Positions 22,881 to 31,269 are shown, numbered from the stretch's first letter. The stretch: DNA of 37,994 nt from Prevotellaceae bacterium (GCA_031266015.1 JAISBU010000057.1:1-37994); one strand, 5' to 3'. Numbers and translations: made by a program. The notes: generated by a model from the sequence alone, not told the origin.

Positions 22881-23645
22881 TTATGCTTCTTGTGCAGCCA
22901 GCTCCGGGCTTACCAGAATTCTACCGCAGTATTCGCAAACGATAATCTTTTTGCTCAGCTTGATATCTACCTGACGTTGGGGTGGAATCTTGTTGAAGCA
23001 ACCACCGCAAGCATCGCGATTTACCATTACCACTGCCAACCCGTTGTTGGCATTTGAGCGGGTACGCTCGTATGCCTGCAGCAGGCGCGGCTCTACTTTT
23101 TCTTTGCATGCATCAGATTCGGCACGCAGCTCATCCTCTTCTTTTTGAGTTTCGTTGGTAATTTCACACAGCTCTTGCCTCTTTGCTTCCAGGGCAATCT
23201 TCTTGTCGGCAAGCAGCTGGGCGGTTTCTTCTGCCAAACGTTTCTTTTCTTTCGCCTGAAAAGTAAATTCCTTTATTCTTTTTTCGCTAAGCTCAATTTC
23301 TAACGTTTGGAACTCGACTTCCTTTGACAGGGAGTCGAACTCACGGTTGTTACGCACGCTGTTTTGCTGCTCCTTGTACTTCTTTATAAGGGTCTTAGAC
23401 TCCTCAATGTCATTCTTTTTCTTGGCTACCATGCTCTCCATTTCGTGCGCCTCAGCCTCATTGTTAGCCATGCGAACTTCAAGATCTACGGCCTCGTCCT
23501 CCAAATCCTTTACCTCCAAGGGTAGCTCGCCACGCAAGGTAATAATTCCATCTATCTTAGAATCAATACTTTGAAGTTCGTAAAGTAGCTTAAGCTTGCT
23601 TTCTACCGAAACCTCATTAAAGTCTACTGTTTTACCTTTTGTCAT
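22881..23645 (-). CDS. Coiled-coil protein with C4-type zinc ribbon
   Basis: 254 aa. Residues ~20-195 are a continuous Glu/Lys-rich coiled-coil hairpin. The C-terminal ~50 residues form a zinc ribbon with CGGC (in DACGGCFNKIPPQ) and CEYC (in IIVCEYCGRIL), the zf-RING_7 type. Family members are widespread and poorly characterised, with nucleic-acid or ribosome-related roles suggested by structure; I cannot assign a function. The gene lies 48 bases downstream of nif3 on the same strand, a pairing I recall as recurrent in Bacteroidota, and ends at a clear terminator. Confidence 0.85.
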   Translation of the reverse strand: MTKGKTVDFNEVSVESKLKLLYELQSIDSKIDGIITLRGELPLEVKDLEDEAVDLEVRMANNEAEAHEMESMVAKKKNDIEESKTLIKKYKEQQNSVRNNREFDSLSKEVEFQTLEIELSEKRIKEFTFQAKEKKRLAEETAQLLADKKIALEAKRQELCEITNETQKEEDELRAESDACKEKVEPRLLQAYERTRSNANNGLAVVMVNRDACGGCFNKIPPQRQVDIKLSKKIIVCEYCGRILVSPELAAQEA

Positions 23646-23693
23646 TTCTTGTGTATATAGTAAGTTCGTTTTTATCTAAGAAAAAGTGTTGTT

Positions 23694-24788
23694 TTACAGG
23701 TAGTTAATTGGATTTTTTAGGCTACTCGCCAAACGAACGACAAATTTACTACATTTTTTCGTAAGTACGTCATAAAAAATCTCAATTACCGCAACTTCAC
23801 TTTCATAGTGCCCAATATCTATGGCAAGTAGCTGTGTATTAATATTTTGTAACTCGTGGTATTTAAAGTCTGCGCTTACGTACGCATCGGCGCCAACGGC
23901 CGAAGCGGCTCCGCTGAAACCTGCGCCGCTACCGCTCATTACGGCAACCTTGCTAATGATTGGCTTTGTGCAGGTTGAGTATTTTATGCTGCTGCACTTG
24001 AAAACCTGCTTAACCTGTTTAAGGAAAGCGTTGACCTCCATTTGTTTAGGAAGCTTCCCAAGGATGCCAAACCCTACGTTGGGGTTTACGTTGGCAAGCG
24101 GTACTAGGTCAAATGCAGGCTCCTCATAAGGATGCGTCTTGATGAGGGCTGACACAACTTTTCCCGAAAGGTGCTCTGGTACAATAACTTCCATGCGCTC
24201 TTCCGGTTCTTGACGCAACTCTCCCCATTTTCCCACAAAAGGTTGAGCCCCTTCTCCAGCCATGAACGTTCCTGTGCCGCTTGCATTGTAGCTGCAGTGG
24301 CTGTAGGCTCCAATATGCCCGGCTCCTGCCTCAAAAAGCGCGCTACGTACTTTTTCCGCATGACGGGTGGGAGCAAATGTTACCAGCTTTACAAGGTTGC
24401 CTTTTTGTGGTATTAGAATGCTGCGATTGGTGAGCGCTAAGCGATCGGCCATTTTCTCGCTTACACCGCCACGTACGCTGTCAATATTGGTGTGGGCGGA
24501 GTATAGGGCAATATCATTTTTAATGGCTAGCCGCACTACGCGTTGTTGTTCTGTTTGCCCTGTGATTTGCTTGAGGCCTCCGAATATGACAGGGTGGTGT
24601 GAAATTATGAGATTGCACTTATGCGCGATAGCCTCATGAACAATTTCCTCCGTAACATCAAGGCATAGCAACGCTCCACCAACTTCCTGCGTAGCGCTGC
24701 CCACGCATAACCCGGTGTTATCATAACTTTCCTGGTAGGCCTTAGGAGCCAACTCTTCTATAATGGATGCTATTTGCGAAACAGTCAC
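23694..24788 (-). CDS. Nif3-like dinuclear metal centre protein
   Basis: 364 aa, of the YbgI/NIF3 family (often labelled GTP cyclohydrolase type 2), which forms toroidal hexamers. Metal-binding motifs are visible: ISHHPVIFGGLKQI (His-His near 60) and SAHTNIDSVRGG (His and Asp near 97-101), with a C-terminal DIGHYESE. Residues ~130-230 hold the inserted PII-like domain typical of longer members (FAPTRHAEKVRSALFEAGAG). The biochemical role is uncertain; metal or cofactor chaperoning has been proposed. The ATG at 24788 sits just after a low-complexity repeat. It is probably co-transcribed with the zinc-ribbon gene. Confidence 0.88.
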   Translation of the reverse strand: MTVSQIASIIEELAPKAYQESYDNTGLCVGSATQEVGGALLCLDVTEEIVHEAIAHKCNLIISHHPVIFGGLKQITGQTEQQRVVRLAIKNDIALYSAHTNIDSVRGGVSEKMADRLALTNRSILIPQKGNLVKLVTFAPTRHAEKVRSALFEAGAGHIGAYSHCSYNASGTGTFMAGEGAQPFVGKWGELRQEPEERMEVIVPEHLSGKVVSALIKTHPYEEPAFDLVPLANVNPNVGFGILGKLPKQMEVNAFLKQVKQVFKCSSIKYSTCTKPIISKVAVMSGSGAGFSGAASAVGADAYVSADFKYHELQNINTQLLAIDIGHYESEVAVIEIFYDVLTKKCSKFVVRLASSLKNPINYL

Positions 24789-24796
24789 TCTTTTTC

Positions 24797-24866
24797 AAAT
24801 TAAAAGTTGAGAATTGAGAGTTAAATGTTGGAAGTCGATATTCAGTTTTATTTTCAACTTTCAACT
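24797..24866. repeat. GTTGAGAATTGAGAGTT-type low-complexity inverted repeat
   Basis: AAAGTTGAGAATTGAGAGTT (24803-24822) and, in inverse orientation, TTTTCAACTTTCAACT (about 24851-24866) fill the 76-base gap between merR and nif3. It is the same sequence family as the array before lgt (5981-6052), and also ends about ten bases from a start codon. Confidence 0.58.
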
Positions 24867-25200
24867 ATAATGAAGCTTTTACTTCCAGCAGCATATCCTT
24901 GATGTTGACCAAAGTTTTTGCAATCTCAAGGTTGATTTCCTCACCGGATTTATTGCTTCTAAGACGTTTGCGAGCGCCCTCCAGGGTGAGGCCTTCCTCT
25001 TTTACCAAGTGGTAAATAATGCGGAAGTTATCCACGTCTTTTTGCGTAAAGAGGCGATTTCCCTTTTTGTTTTTGTGAGGCTTAATGATGTCAAACTCCT
25101 TCTCCCAAAAGCGAATGAGCGACGTGTTGACATCAAACATGGTGGCTACTTCTCCAATGGTGAAGTAGATTTTCTCAATGGTGGGTTGTTTGTAAGGCAT
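24865..25200 (-). CDS. MerR-family transcriptional regulator
   Basis: 111 aa. The N-terminal winged helix is seen as YFTIGEVATMFDVNTSLIRFWEKEF (about 12-36), followed by the MerR wing KKGNRLFTQKDVDNFRIIYHL and the helix GLTLEGARKRL. There is no long C-terminal effector domain and no cysteine cluster, so it is a short, ligand-unknown member. The frame is open upstream, but ATG 25200 (MPYKQPTIEKIYF) is chosen because it avoids overlap with the M23 gene and fits known Bacteroidota relatives. It follows the two M23 genes by 53 bases and may be in their transcript. Confidence 0.85.
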   Translation of the reverse strand: MPYKQPTIEKIYFTIGEVATMFDVNTSLIRFWEKEFDIIKPHKNKKGNRLFTQKDVDNFRIIYHLVKEEGLTLEGARKRLRSNKSGEEINLEIAKTLVNIKDMLLEVKASL

Positions 25201-25253
25201 GGCGCTGTGCGATTTAAAAAGTTCAGGTTTCAAAAATTTGTTGTTGTATTGGA

Positions 25254-26207
25254 TTAATCCAGCGACTGACCTTTGTTGGCTGCAAGCTCTTTTATGCGCT
25301 GGTATTCCGCTGGAGTTAAATCTTTGAAGAAGTAGTGCAGCGGATTTGTAAGCTGGTCTCTGTACCATACTTCGTAGTGCAAGTGCGGGGCTACAGAGCG
25401 CCCGCTGTTGCCCACCATCGCTATTACATCGCCGCGCTTTACGCTCTGCCCCTCGCGCATCAAAGTTTTTAGCAAATGGTTGTAGCAGGTTTTGTATCCG
25501 TTGCTATGATCTATGGTAATACTTATACCTGTGTTGCGGGGGCTGTTCGATATTTTTACTACTTTTCCGCTTCCCGTTGCGTACACATTAGAGCCTAGTG
25601 GCGCTGCAAAATCCACGCCTGTATGCATTTTTAGCACTTTGTAGAACGGATGAATGCGCATACCATAGGTAGCTGCAGTCCGGCGCAAATCCTTATTGTC
25701 AACCGGCTGTATGGCAGGTAACGCTGTGAGCGAAGGGTTCTTTTTGCTAACGTCTACGATTTGCTTTAGCAGTGTTGTCTGGCGTGCCACTTCTTTGCTC
25801 AGCTCGTTAATACCTTTTGTAGTGTGACGGGTGAGCCGCATGTTGCTTTCGTTTTCAATAATCTCGGTATTGAACTCTTCTGCACCCGTCTTTAGGTTTG
25901 GCGGATCTACCTCAAAAATGCGGCGATAAATATTTACATCACGCTGGCTGATACTGTTCATTACCTCATCCAGCTGATCGTATCGCTGGTTGATTTGCGC
26001 AAGGTTTTTGCTCAACGTCTTGTTGGTTTCCTCCAACTTTTTCTCCTTGGGAGTGCTAAAGAACTGAGCAAAAATAAAATAGTAACCAATAAGAAATAGC
26101 GCCGACACAAAGATATAGAGCACCGTCTTACGCAGCACGCTGAGTACGGAGTGCCGTACTTCGTCAAAGCTGAGTGTTTCGTGGTTGAACTTAAATCTTT
26201 TTGCCAT
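25254..26207 (-). CDS. M23-family metallopeptidase, membrane-anchored (copy A)
   Basis: 317 aa. One transmembrane helix at about 28-48 follows a short cytoplasmic segment (NHETLSFDEV), then a periplasmic coiled coil (~52-90) and a C-terminal LytM-type domain. The zinc site is complete: His195 and Asp199 (MHTGVDF), and His275/His277 (HLHYEV). It probably cleaves peptidoglycan cross-links or activates other hydrolases. It starts 7 bases after copy B, so the two are co-transcribed, and both share the same layout and N-terminal sequence pattern, showing tandem duplication. Confidence 0.92.
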   Translation of the reverse strand: MAKRFKFNHETLSFDEVRHSVLSVLRKTVLYIFVSALFLIGYYFIFAQFFSTPKEKKLEETNKTLSKNLAQINQRYDQLDEVMNSISQRDVNIYRRIFEVDPPNLKTGAEEFNTEIIENESNMRLTRHTTKGINELSKEVARQTTLLKQIVDVSKKNPSLTALPAIQPVDNKDLRRTAATYGMRIHPFYKVLKMHTGVDFAAPLGSNVYATGSGKVVKISNSPRNTGISITIDHSNGYKTCYNHLLKTLMREGQSVKRGDVIAMVGNSGRSVAPHLHYEVWYRDQLTNPLHYFFKDLTPAEYQRIKELAANKGQSLD

Positions 26208-26214
26208 GTTTCCC

Positions 26215-27198
26215 TTACTGATAGTCGGTTCCGTAAACGCTGTTCACGTTGGCCAGTGCCTTTATAATTTTGTCAAACTCTTCGGCGGTAATATCGTCGG
26301 AGAAAAAGTTTATAGGGTTGGTAGCGCTGCTCTTGTAGCGCACCTCATAGTGCAGGTGGGGGCCGGTAGATTTTCCGGTGTTGCCCACCGTACCTATTAC
26401 TTCACCACGCTTTATAAGGTTGCCCTTTTGTGCGATTATTTTATCGAGGTGGGCATAACGGGTTTTATAGCCAAAGCCATGGTCGACCAGCACAGTGTTG
26501 CCGTAGCCATGAATGTTGAACTTGGCCTCCTCTACTACGCCATTTCCTGTGACATGAATTGGTGTTCCTGCAGGGCTGGCAAGGTCAATACCATCATGCA
26601 TTTGCAGCACGCGGTAGATGGGGTCTGTGCGCCAACCAAAGGCGGCCGAAATGCGAACCTTTGGGTCGGACATGTTAAGCGGCTGTATGCTCGGGATACA
26701 CTCCATCATCATTTCCTTTTGCACTGCATATCCGGCTATCTCGTCCAGCGATTTTGATTGTATGTAGGCTTTTTTGGTAATCCTGTCCATCATTATGAGC
26801 GCCTGCGCCACAGGTACCGTATTGGGAATGCTGAGCAGCGGTTCGTAGCGCGCAACGCCACCCATTCCCGCGTTACGCACCGAGACAGGGATAACGTCAA
26901 CTTCAAAAATAGAGCGGTATACCTTGTTGTCTCGCTCCATCAGCTCATTGAGGCTGCGGTTGGTGCTGCTCAAACGAGCCATCAGTAAGCTGTACTTTAC
27001 GAGCAAATCTTCGTTGGCCTGCTTGAGGATGTAGGATTTTGGGGTGTTGAAAAAATGTGAAAAGGTAAAAATGGCCGCTGTAGACAGTACCATGGCAGTA
27101 CAAAAGCTCACACTAATCCGTACTAGACGGGTTTTGAGTGGTATGTTCACCGCTTCGTAGGAAAGAGTCTCGGAGTTGTAAAAATATTTTGTAGCCAT
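26215..27198 (-). CDS. M23-family metallopeptidase, membrane-anchored (copy B)
   Basis: 327 aa, first gene of the unit. The layout matches copy A: N-terminal YNSETLSYEAV, one transmembrane helix (~28-48), a periplasmic coiled coil (~55-95) and an M23 domain with His201, Asp205 (MHDGIDL), His281 and His283 (HLHYEV). Both copies share a RSIFEVD/RRIFEVD motif after the coiled coil. Transcription starts from a good promoter 30-60 bases upstream. The divergent neighbour is a SPOR-domain protein, suggesting joint action on the cell wall or septum. Confidence 0.92.
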   Translation of the reverse strand: MATKYFYNSETLSYEAVNIPLKTRLVRISVSFCTAMVLSTAAIFTFSHFFNTPKSYILKQANEDLLVKYSLLMARLSSTNRSLNELMERDNKVYRSIFEVDVIPVSVRNAGMGGVARYEPLLSIPNTVPVAQALIMMDRITKKAYIQSKSLDEIAGYAVQKEMMMECIPSIQPLNMSDPKVRISAAFGWRTDPIYRVLQMHDGIDLASPAGTPIHVTGNGVVEEAKFNIHGYGNTVLVDHGFGYKTRYAHLDKIIAQKGNLIKRGEVIGTVGNTGKSTGPHLHYEVRYKSSATNPINFFSDDITAEEFDKIIKALANVNSVYGTDYQ

Positions 27199-27228
27199 TA
27201 CAAAGTGCCGTGGCGAGTAAAAAACTTA

Positions 27229-27260
27229 CAAATGTAAGGCTTTTGTGCAAAAAAAACAAA
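27229..27260 (-). promoter_or_regulatory. Promoter of the M23 operon
   Basis: On the minus strand, -33 TTTG (27257-27260) and -7 TACATTTG (27229-27236) are separated by exactly 20 bp, a full match to the Bacteroidota consensus. The -7 element is 30 bases before the ATG at 27198. Confidence 0.75.
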
Positions 27261-27422
27261 TTTGTTAAATGGTTAATGTGTAGACAATTAGGGTATTAAG
27301 TGGGGTTACTTAAAGCGAGCGGCAGCTGCTTTTCAACCCCGAGAAGCAGAGAAAATGAGCGCGTTAGGTGATGCTCCAAATAGTATCTTTTGGTTGATTT
27401 TTTCACTTTTTTAGGCTTGCGC

Positions 27423-27453
27423 TTGTGTTAATTATTTGTTTTGCTTACCTTTG
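27423..27453 (+). promoter_or_regulatory. Promoter of the SPOR-domain gene
   Basis: -33 TTG (27423-27425) and -7 TACCTTTG (27446-27453) are separated by 20 bp. The ATG lies 37 bases downstream at 27490. The 27261-27422 stretch between the two divergent promoters shows no other recognisable feature. Confidence 0.7.
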
Positions 27454-27489
27454 GTTGATTGTACACCTACGTTAGCAAATACTTTAGAT

Positions 27490-29037
27490 ATGATTAGCAG
27501 CTATTTAAGAGATTTGGTGCTAGCCAACCATCGGGTTATTATTCCCGACTTCGGAGCTTTTCTTAAGAAAGATAAGGCGGCTACCTCGCTTGAAAATTCT
27601 GTAACCTTTAGCCCGTTTTTGCGCTTCAACGATGGTTTATTCGAAGATTATATTGTTGAAAAAGAGCATGTTTCAAAAGAGCAAGCATCAGAGCGTATCA
27701 GGCAGTTTATTATTTCCATAAAAGAAGCAATAGCGCAGCAAAAGCCGTACATTCTAGAGGATTTTGGTGCATTTTACCAGGATGGTCGAGGTGCTGTTCA
27801 GTTTATTTACGGTGATACCGAGCGCGAAGTAAGGAGCCGGTTTGCCGAAATTATGGGCAGGATAAAGGCTACTACTGCTGCCCCGAAAGTTAGCGAACCT
27901 GAGGTGGAAGTACATGCTGCGGATGTTGAAGTTGTTGAATCGGAACTCAAAAGTGCGAGCAAGTCCGAAGCTGAAGAGCAGCCTGAAAAATCAACAAAAA
28001 AACCTGTAGAGGTGGAAGAAGTTGAAGCTGAGGAGGTGGAAACCAAAGATGATAACGAAGAAGGAGAGGAAATGAATAAAGCTATAACAGTTAACGGAAA
28101 AAAGGAAGCTGAAAAAGCAAATCCCGCCAAAGATTCTAACGCAGTTTCTACCATTATCAACGTAAATGTAAACGCTGATAAGGAAAAATCCAAGAGCGAA
28201 GAGGCTATTCGTGATAGTGAAAAGGCAAAACAGCTTGAGGCAGCTAATGCTTCATTGCAGGCATGGATTACCGAAGTTAACAAGCGTAAGGAGGATAAGG
28301 AAACCGCCGATCGTAAAGAGGTCGAAAGCAAGCTGTCTATTGCCGAAGAGGCTTTGCTGCTACAGCGTAGAAAACAAGAGGAGTTGGAGCGTATTTTGGC
28401 TGAAAAACAGCGCAAAGAGCAAGAGGAGTTGGAGGCAAAGAAAAAACAAGAAGAGGATGCCAGGGAGATTGCCAAGAAGAAAGAGGAAGAAGCTCGTTTG
28501 AATGTAGCCCGTCAGCGCGAAGCAGCGCTGGCTGTTGCTACCGCTAAAGAAGAAAAGGTAGTAACTGTACCGGTTACTCCATCCGCTATTTGGGAGGAGG
28601 ACGATGAGCCGTCAAGTTCACCCAAGGGTGTACTTTGGTTGCTGCTTGTGCTTTTGGTGCTGCTTATTGTTTCGGGAGCGCTATGGTTTTGGACGCCAAT
28701 TTCGGAGGCTCTTTGGAGCGCTGAGCCTGAACGTGCTGCGCCAGTACAAGTATATACGCTCAAGACTATGCCTGAGCCCGCACCCTTGCCTTTTATTCCA
28801 AAAGTTTCGAATCAGCAGCGAGGCGTTTACTACGTGGTAGTAGGAAGCTTCAATGAGCAAGGCAACGCTATCGAGTTTAGTCAAATACTGTACCGTTTGG
28901 GTGTAGAGTCCGAAATTGTTGTTACCGACGGAGGAATGCTGGCGGTATGTATAGCCAAAAACACTTCGCAAGAATCTGTAATGCCCGTAATGAATGCCTA
29001 TAAGGCTAAGTACGGCGCCGTGTGGATTATGTACTAA
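27490..29037 (+). CDS. HU-CCDC81 and SPOR domain membrane protein
   Basis: 515 aa. Residues 1-~105 match the bacterial HU-CCDC81 domain pair (ISSYLRDLVLANHRVIIPDFGAF, ILEDFGAFYQDG). Residues ~145-375 are highly charged, with an Asp/Glu-rich part followed by a Lys/Glu/Gln coiled coil. One transmembrane helix lies at about 379-400. The C-terminal ~75 residues (from about 443, GVYYVVVGSFNEQGNA) are a SPOR domain, which binds denuded septal peptidoglycan. The topology places the HU-like domain in the cytoplasm and SPOR in the periplasm, so it may link cytoplasmic structures to the division site. The ATG at 27490 starts the conserved MISSYLRDL; an upstream non-ATG extension is unlikely. Confidence 0.88.
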   Translation: MISSYLRDLVLANHRVIIPDFGAFLKKDKAATSLENSVTFSPFLRFNDGLFEDYIVEKEHVSKEQASERIRQFIISIKEAIAQQKPYILEDFGAFYQDGRGAVQFIYGDTEREVRSRFAEIMGRIKATTAAPKVSEPEVEVHAADVEVVESELKSASKSEAEEQPEKSTKKPVEVEEVEAEEVETKDDNEEGEEMNKAITVNGKKEAEKANPAKDSNAVSTIINVNVNADKEKSKSEEAIRDSEKAKQLEAANASLQAWITEVNKRKEDKETADRKEVESKLSIAEEALLLQRRKQEELERILAEKQRKEQEELEAKKKQEEDAREIAKKKEEEARLNVARQREAALAVATAKEEKVVTVPVTPSAIWEEDDEPSSSPKGVLWLLLVLLVLLIVSGALWFWTPISEALWSAEPERAAPVQVYTLKTMPEPAPLPFIPKVSNQQRGVYYVVVGSFNEQGNAIEFSQILYRLGVESEIVVTDGGMLAVCIAKNTSQESVMPVMNAYKAKYGAVWIMY

Positions 29038-29114
29038 GCTTATTTTGAAAAGCAAGAAGTAAAATTACCGTTTAGATCAAGGATTTCATTTTTAATGCAG
29101 TTCAGTAAAACACC

Positions 29115-29145
29115 AAATCGTCTGTTCAACGCAGACGATTTTTTT
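29115..29145 (+). terminator. Terminator after the SPOR gene, before ygjP
   Basis: A perfect 10-bp stem (AAATCGTCTG 29115-29124 with CAGACGATTT 29132-29141) is followed by more T residues to 29145. It lies 78 bases past the SPOR gene stop and immediately before an ATG at 29146, which helps fix the start of the next gene. Confidence 0.75.
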
Positions 29146-29730
29146 ATGGAAAAAGTAGTGGATGGCAAGCGTTCACTTTTTCATAAAGAAATTGGTGAAA
29201 TAACATATACTCGTGTTCGTCGTAGCCGTAGCATACGCATTGCGTTACGGCCAGGCAAGCCGGTGTCCGTAACTTTGCCCCTTTATGGCTCCTATGCCGA
29301 TGCCGACAGGTTGATATTGGAGAAATTAGACTGGATAAAGGCCGAGCTGATACACATGCGTGAAATGGAGGCAAAACGAAAGGTTTTTACCGAGGAAGAA
29401 TTAGAGCGACTTCGTGCGCAGGCAAAACAATTCCTGCCTCCACGGGTTGAAGCCTTGGCTCAACGGCATGGTTTTACATATCGTGGAATTGCTATCAAAA
29501 ACATTCGTTCACGCTGGGGCAGCTGCTCTGCCACAAATAACCTCAATTTTAGCATTTATCTCATGTATCTGCCTGATGATCAGGTTGACTATGTGATTTT
29601 GCACGAGCTGTGCCATACCATGCACAAAAATCACGGACCTCACTTTTGGGCATTACTGGACAAGGTCACCAGCGGCAGAGCAAAGCAGCTGTCAGAGTCT
29701 ATGAGCAGGTATAGCCGGAGGTTATTTTAG
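29146..29730 (+). CDS. YgjP-type (DUF45) zinc metallopeptidase
   Basis: 194 aa. The zinc motif HELCH with a downstream third ligand (HELCHTMHKNHGPHFW) and the preceding RSRWGSCSATNNLNFS are diagnostic of the YgjP/WLM-related M48-like family. It is predicted cytosolic, with no signal peptide; the substrate is unknown. An in-frame ATG at 29095 would add 17 residues, but those codons are the terminator hairpin, so ATG 29146 is preferred. If the longer form is real, the hairpin would lie inside the coding sequence. Its stop codon interlocks with that of ilvC on the other strand. Confidence 0.85.
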   Translation: MEKVVDGKRSLFHKEIGEITYTRVRRSRSIRIALRPGKPVSVTLPLYGSYADADRLILEKLDWIKAELIHMREMEAKRKVFTEEELERLRAQAKQFLPPRVEALAQRHGFTYRGIAIKNIRSRWGSCSATNNLNFSIYLMYLPDDQVDYVILHELCHTMHKNHGPHFWALLDKVTSGRAKQLSESMSRYSRRLF

Positions 29731-30773
29731 CTGTTCTCCGGACGTAGCTTACGCACGGCAGCGCCAGCTTGCCACATTTCGCTTTCGCGAAGCTCCTTCA
29801 GCTCAGCATCCAGCTTTTCACGGTAGTCTGGCTTGCTGCAAGTGTCAATAGTGCGCTTGGCTTCCGTGCCGATGGCAACGCTGTTGTACAAATCCTTAAA
29901 TACAGGTAGGGTAGCGGCGTAGAATTTGTGTCTCCAATCTAATGCGCCACGTTGTGCAGTGGTAGAGCAGTTTGCGTACATCCAGTCCATACCGTTTTCT
30001 GCTACCAGAGGCATAAGACTTTGAGTCAGCTCCTCTACCGTTTCATTGAAAGCTTCGCTGGGCGAGTGACCATGCGAGCGCAACACCTCGTATTGCGCCT
30101 GGAAAACACCTTGTATACACCCCATTAGCGTACCACGTTCACCGGTAAGGTCAGAGTATACTTCTTTCTTGAAGTCAGTTTCAAAAAGGTAGCCTGAGCC
30201 AACGCCAATACCAAGAGCAATGCATTTTTCGCGAGCCTTCCCGGTAGCATCCTGATAAATAGCGAAGCTGGAATTAAGGCCTTTACCTGCCACAAATAAG
30301 CGGCGGAGTGAAGTGCCCGAACCCTTTGGTGCAACCAGGATTACATCAATATCCTTAGATGGAATAATGTGGGTTTGATCGTTGAAGGTAACTCCAAAAC
30401 CGTGCGAGAAGTATAGCGCTTTACCGGGAGTAAGATGCTTTTGTAGCTTGGGCCACATGTCAATTTGACCGGCATCTGAGAGTAGGAATTGAACGATAGT
30501 TGCCTTTTCGGCAGCTTCCTCTATCTCAAATAAAGTTTTGCCGGGAACCCATCCGTCAGCAACAGCCTTATCCCAGCTCTTGCCGCCTTTGCGTTGTCCA
30601 ACGATAACGTTGAAGCCATTGTCGCGTAAGTTAAGAGATTGTCCCGGACCTTGCACACCGTATCCGATAATTGCAATAGTCTCATTTTTAAGCACTTCTC
30701 GTGCTTTTTCCATGGGGAATTCTTCGCGGGTAACTACATCTTCTACCACGCCGCCAAAGTTGATTTTTGCCAT
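29727..30773 (-). CDS. ilvC: Ketol-acid reductoisomerase (NADP+)
   Basis: Second common step of valine, leucine and isoleucine synthesis: isomerises and reduces acetolactate or acetohydroxybutyrate. 348 aa. The Rossmann motif GYGVQGPGQSLNLRDNG is near 38-54, with the cofactor loop VGQRKGGKSW after it. The C-terminal knotted domain has the metal ligands in DLTGERGTLMG and a later Glu. It stands alone, away from ilvB/ilvD. The -7 element TACCTTTG (minus strand, 30816-30823) is 43 bases upstream, and the leader including the start codon is repeated 500 bases farther on. The gene ends in a 4-base overlap with ygjP. Confidence 0.95.
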   Translation of the reverse strand: MAKINFGGVVEDVVTREEFPMEKAREVLKNETIAIIGYGVQGPGQSLNLRDNGFNVIVGQRKGGKSWDKAVADGWVPGKTLFEIEEAAEKATIVQFLLSDAGQIDMWPKLQKHLTPGKALYFSHGFGVTFNDQTHIIPSKDIDVILVAPKGSGTSLRRLFVAGKGLNSSFAIYQDATGKAREKCIALGIGVGSGYLFETDFKKEVYSDLTGERGTLMGCIQGVFQAQYEVLRSHGHSPSEAFNETVEELTQSLMPLVAENGMDWMYANCSTTAQRGALDWRHKFYAATLPVFKDLYNSVAIGTEAKRTIDTCSKPDYREKLDAELKELRESEMWQAGAAVRKLRPENS

Positions 30774-30840
30774 TTGATCTTATTTTGTAGTTAAAATGCC
30801 AGTTTTTTGAGTTTACAAAGGTAAGGATTTTAGTTGTCAA
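30771..30840 (-). promoter_or_regulatory. ilvC leader and promoter (copy 1 of a duplicated segment)
   Basis: Runs from the ilvC start codon (cat on the plus strand, 30771-30773) through the leader to the -7 element TACCTTTG (30816-30823) and upstream bases. About 80% identical by eye to 31270-31340. The best -33 candidate is too close (14 bp), so the -33 is unclear. Confidence 0.6.
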
Positions 30841-30912
30841 TGATATAAATGATGATGAACTTAATGAAATAATAGCATTTACATTTTGTTTAAATACAAT
30901 TCGCGCCTTACT

Positions 30913-31245
30913 TTAATATACGCTAAATACTTTTCGTAGTTTAGAACGCATCTGATCGGCGTGAACGGCTGATAAAATCGGTTCCACGCCGTCAAGAAAT
31001 TGCGACGCGGTTTTGTTATCGAGAATTGCCGTGGGCATGGTGGAAGAAATTATTACTCTTTTATTACCGTTGTAGGTGTGGATATACTCATTTATGCTTG
31101 CATTTTTCATGGCGTCCAACACCGCCGATATATTTTGCGCATTTGAACCGAAATAGGGGTCTATAAAGGTGCTTGAAAATCCTTTTTCTTCCGTATTTTC
31201 AGGATCCGTTGAACAGCCCGTCAAAATCAACCCCAACGCTGTCAT
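30913..31245 (-). CDS. Small putative lipoprotein with disrupted signal peptide
   Basis: 110 aa from ATG 31245, no family recognised. The sequence MTALGLILTGC has a lipobox with Cys11 but no basic residues at the N-terminus, which is abnormal for a signal peptide. In the same frame 27 bases upstream lies an ATG (31270-31272) followed directly by TAA, then codons for KNRVLVW leading into MTALGL. Restoring that TAA to AAA would give MKKNRVLVWMTALGLILTGC, a textbook lipoprotein signal. So the gene is probably mutated at codon 2, or starts internally with impaired export. The mature part contains ISAVLDAMKNASINEYIHTY and no cysteine beyond the lipobox. It lies behind a copy of the ilvC leader. 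Confidence 0.6.
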   Translation of the reverse strand: MTALGLILTGCSTDPENTEEKGFSSTFIDPYFGSNAQNISAVLDAMKNASINEYIHTYNGNKRVIISSTMPTAILDNKTASQFLDGVEPILSAVHADQMRSKLRKVFSVY

Positions 31246-31269
31246 CCATACTAAAACTCTGTTTTTTTA

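Noticed and set aside
27807..28475. 222-codon minus-strand open frame, Ser-rich
   Set aside because: It lies antisense to the charged coiled-coil part of the SPOR gene; Lys/Glu-rich codons read backwards give Ser/Phe-rich frames. No start context or family.
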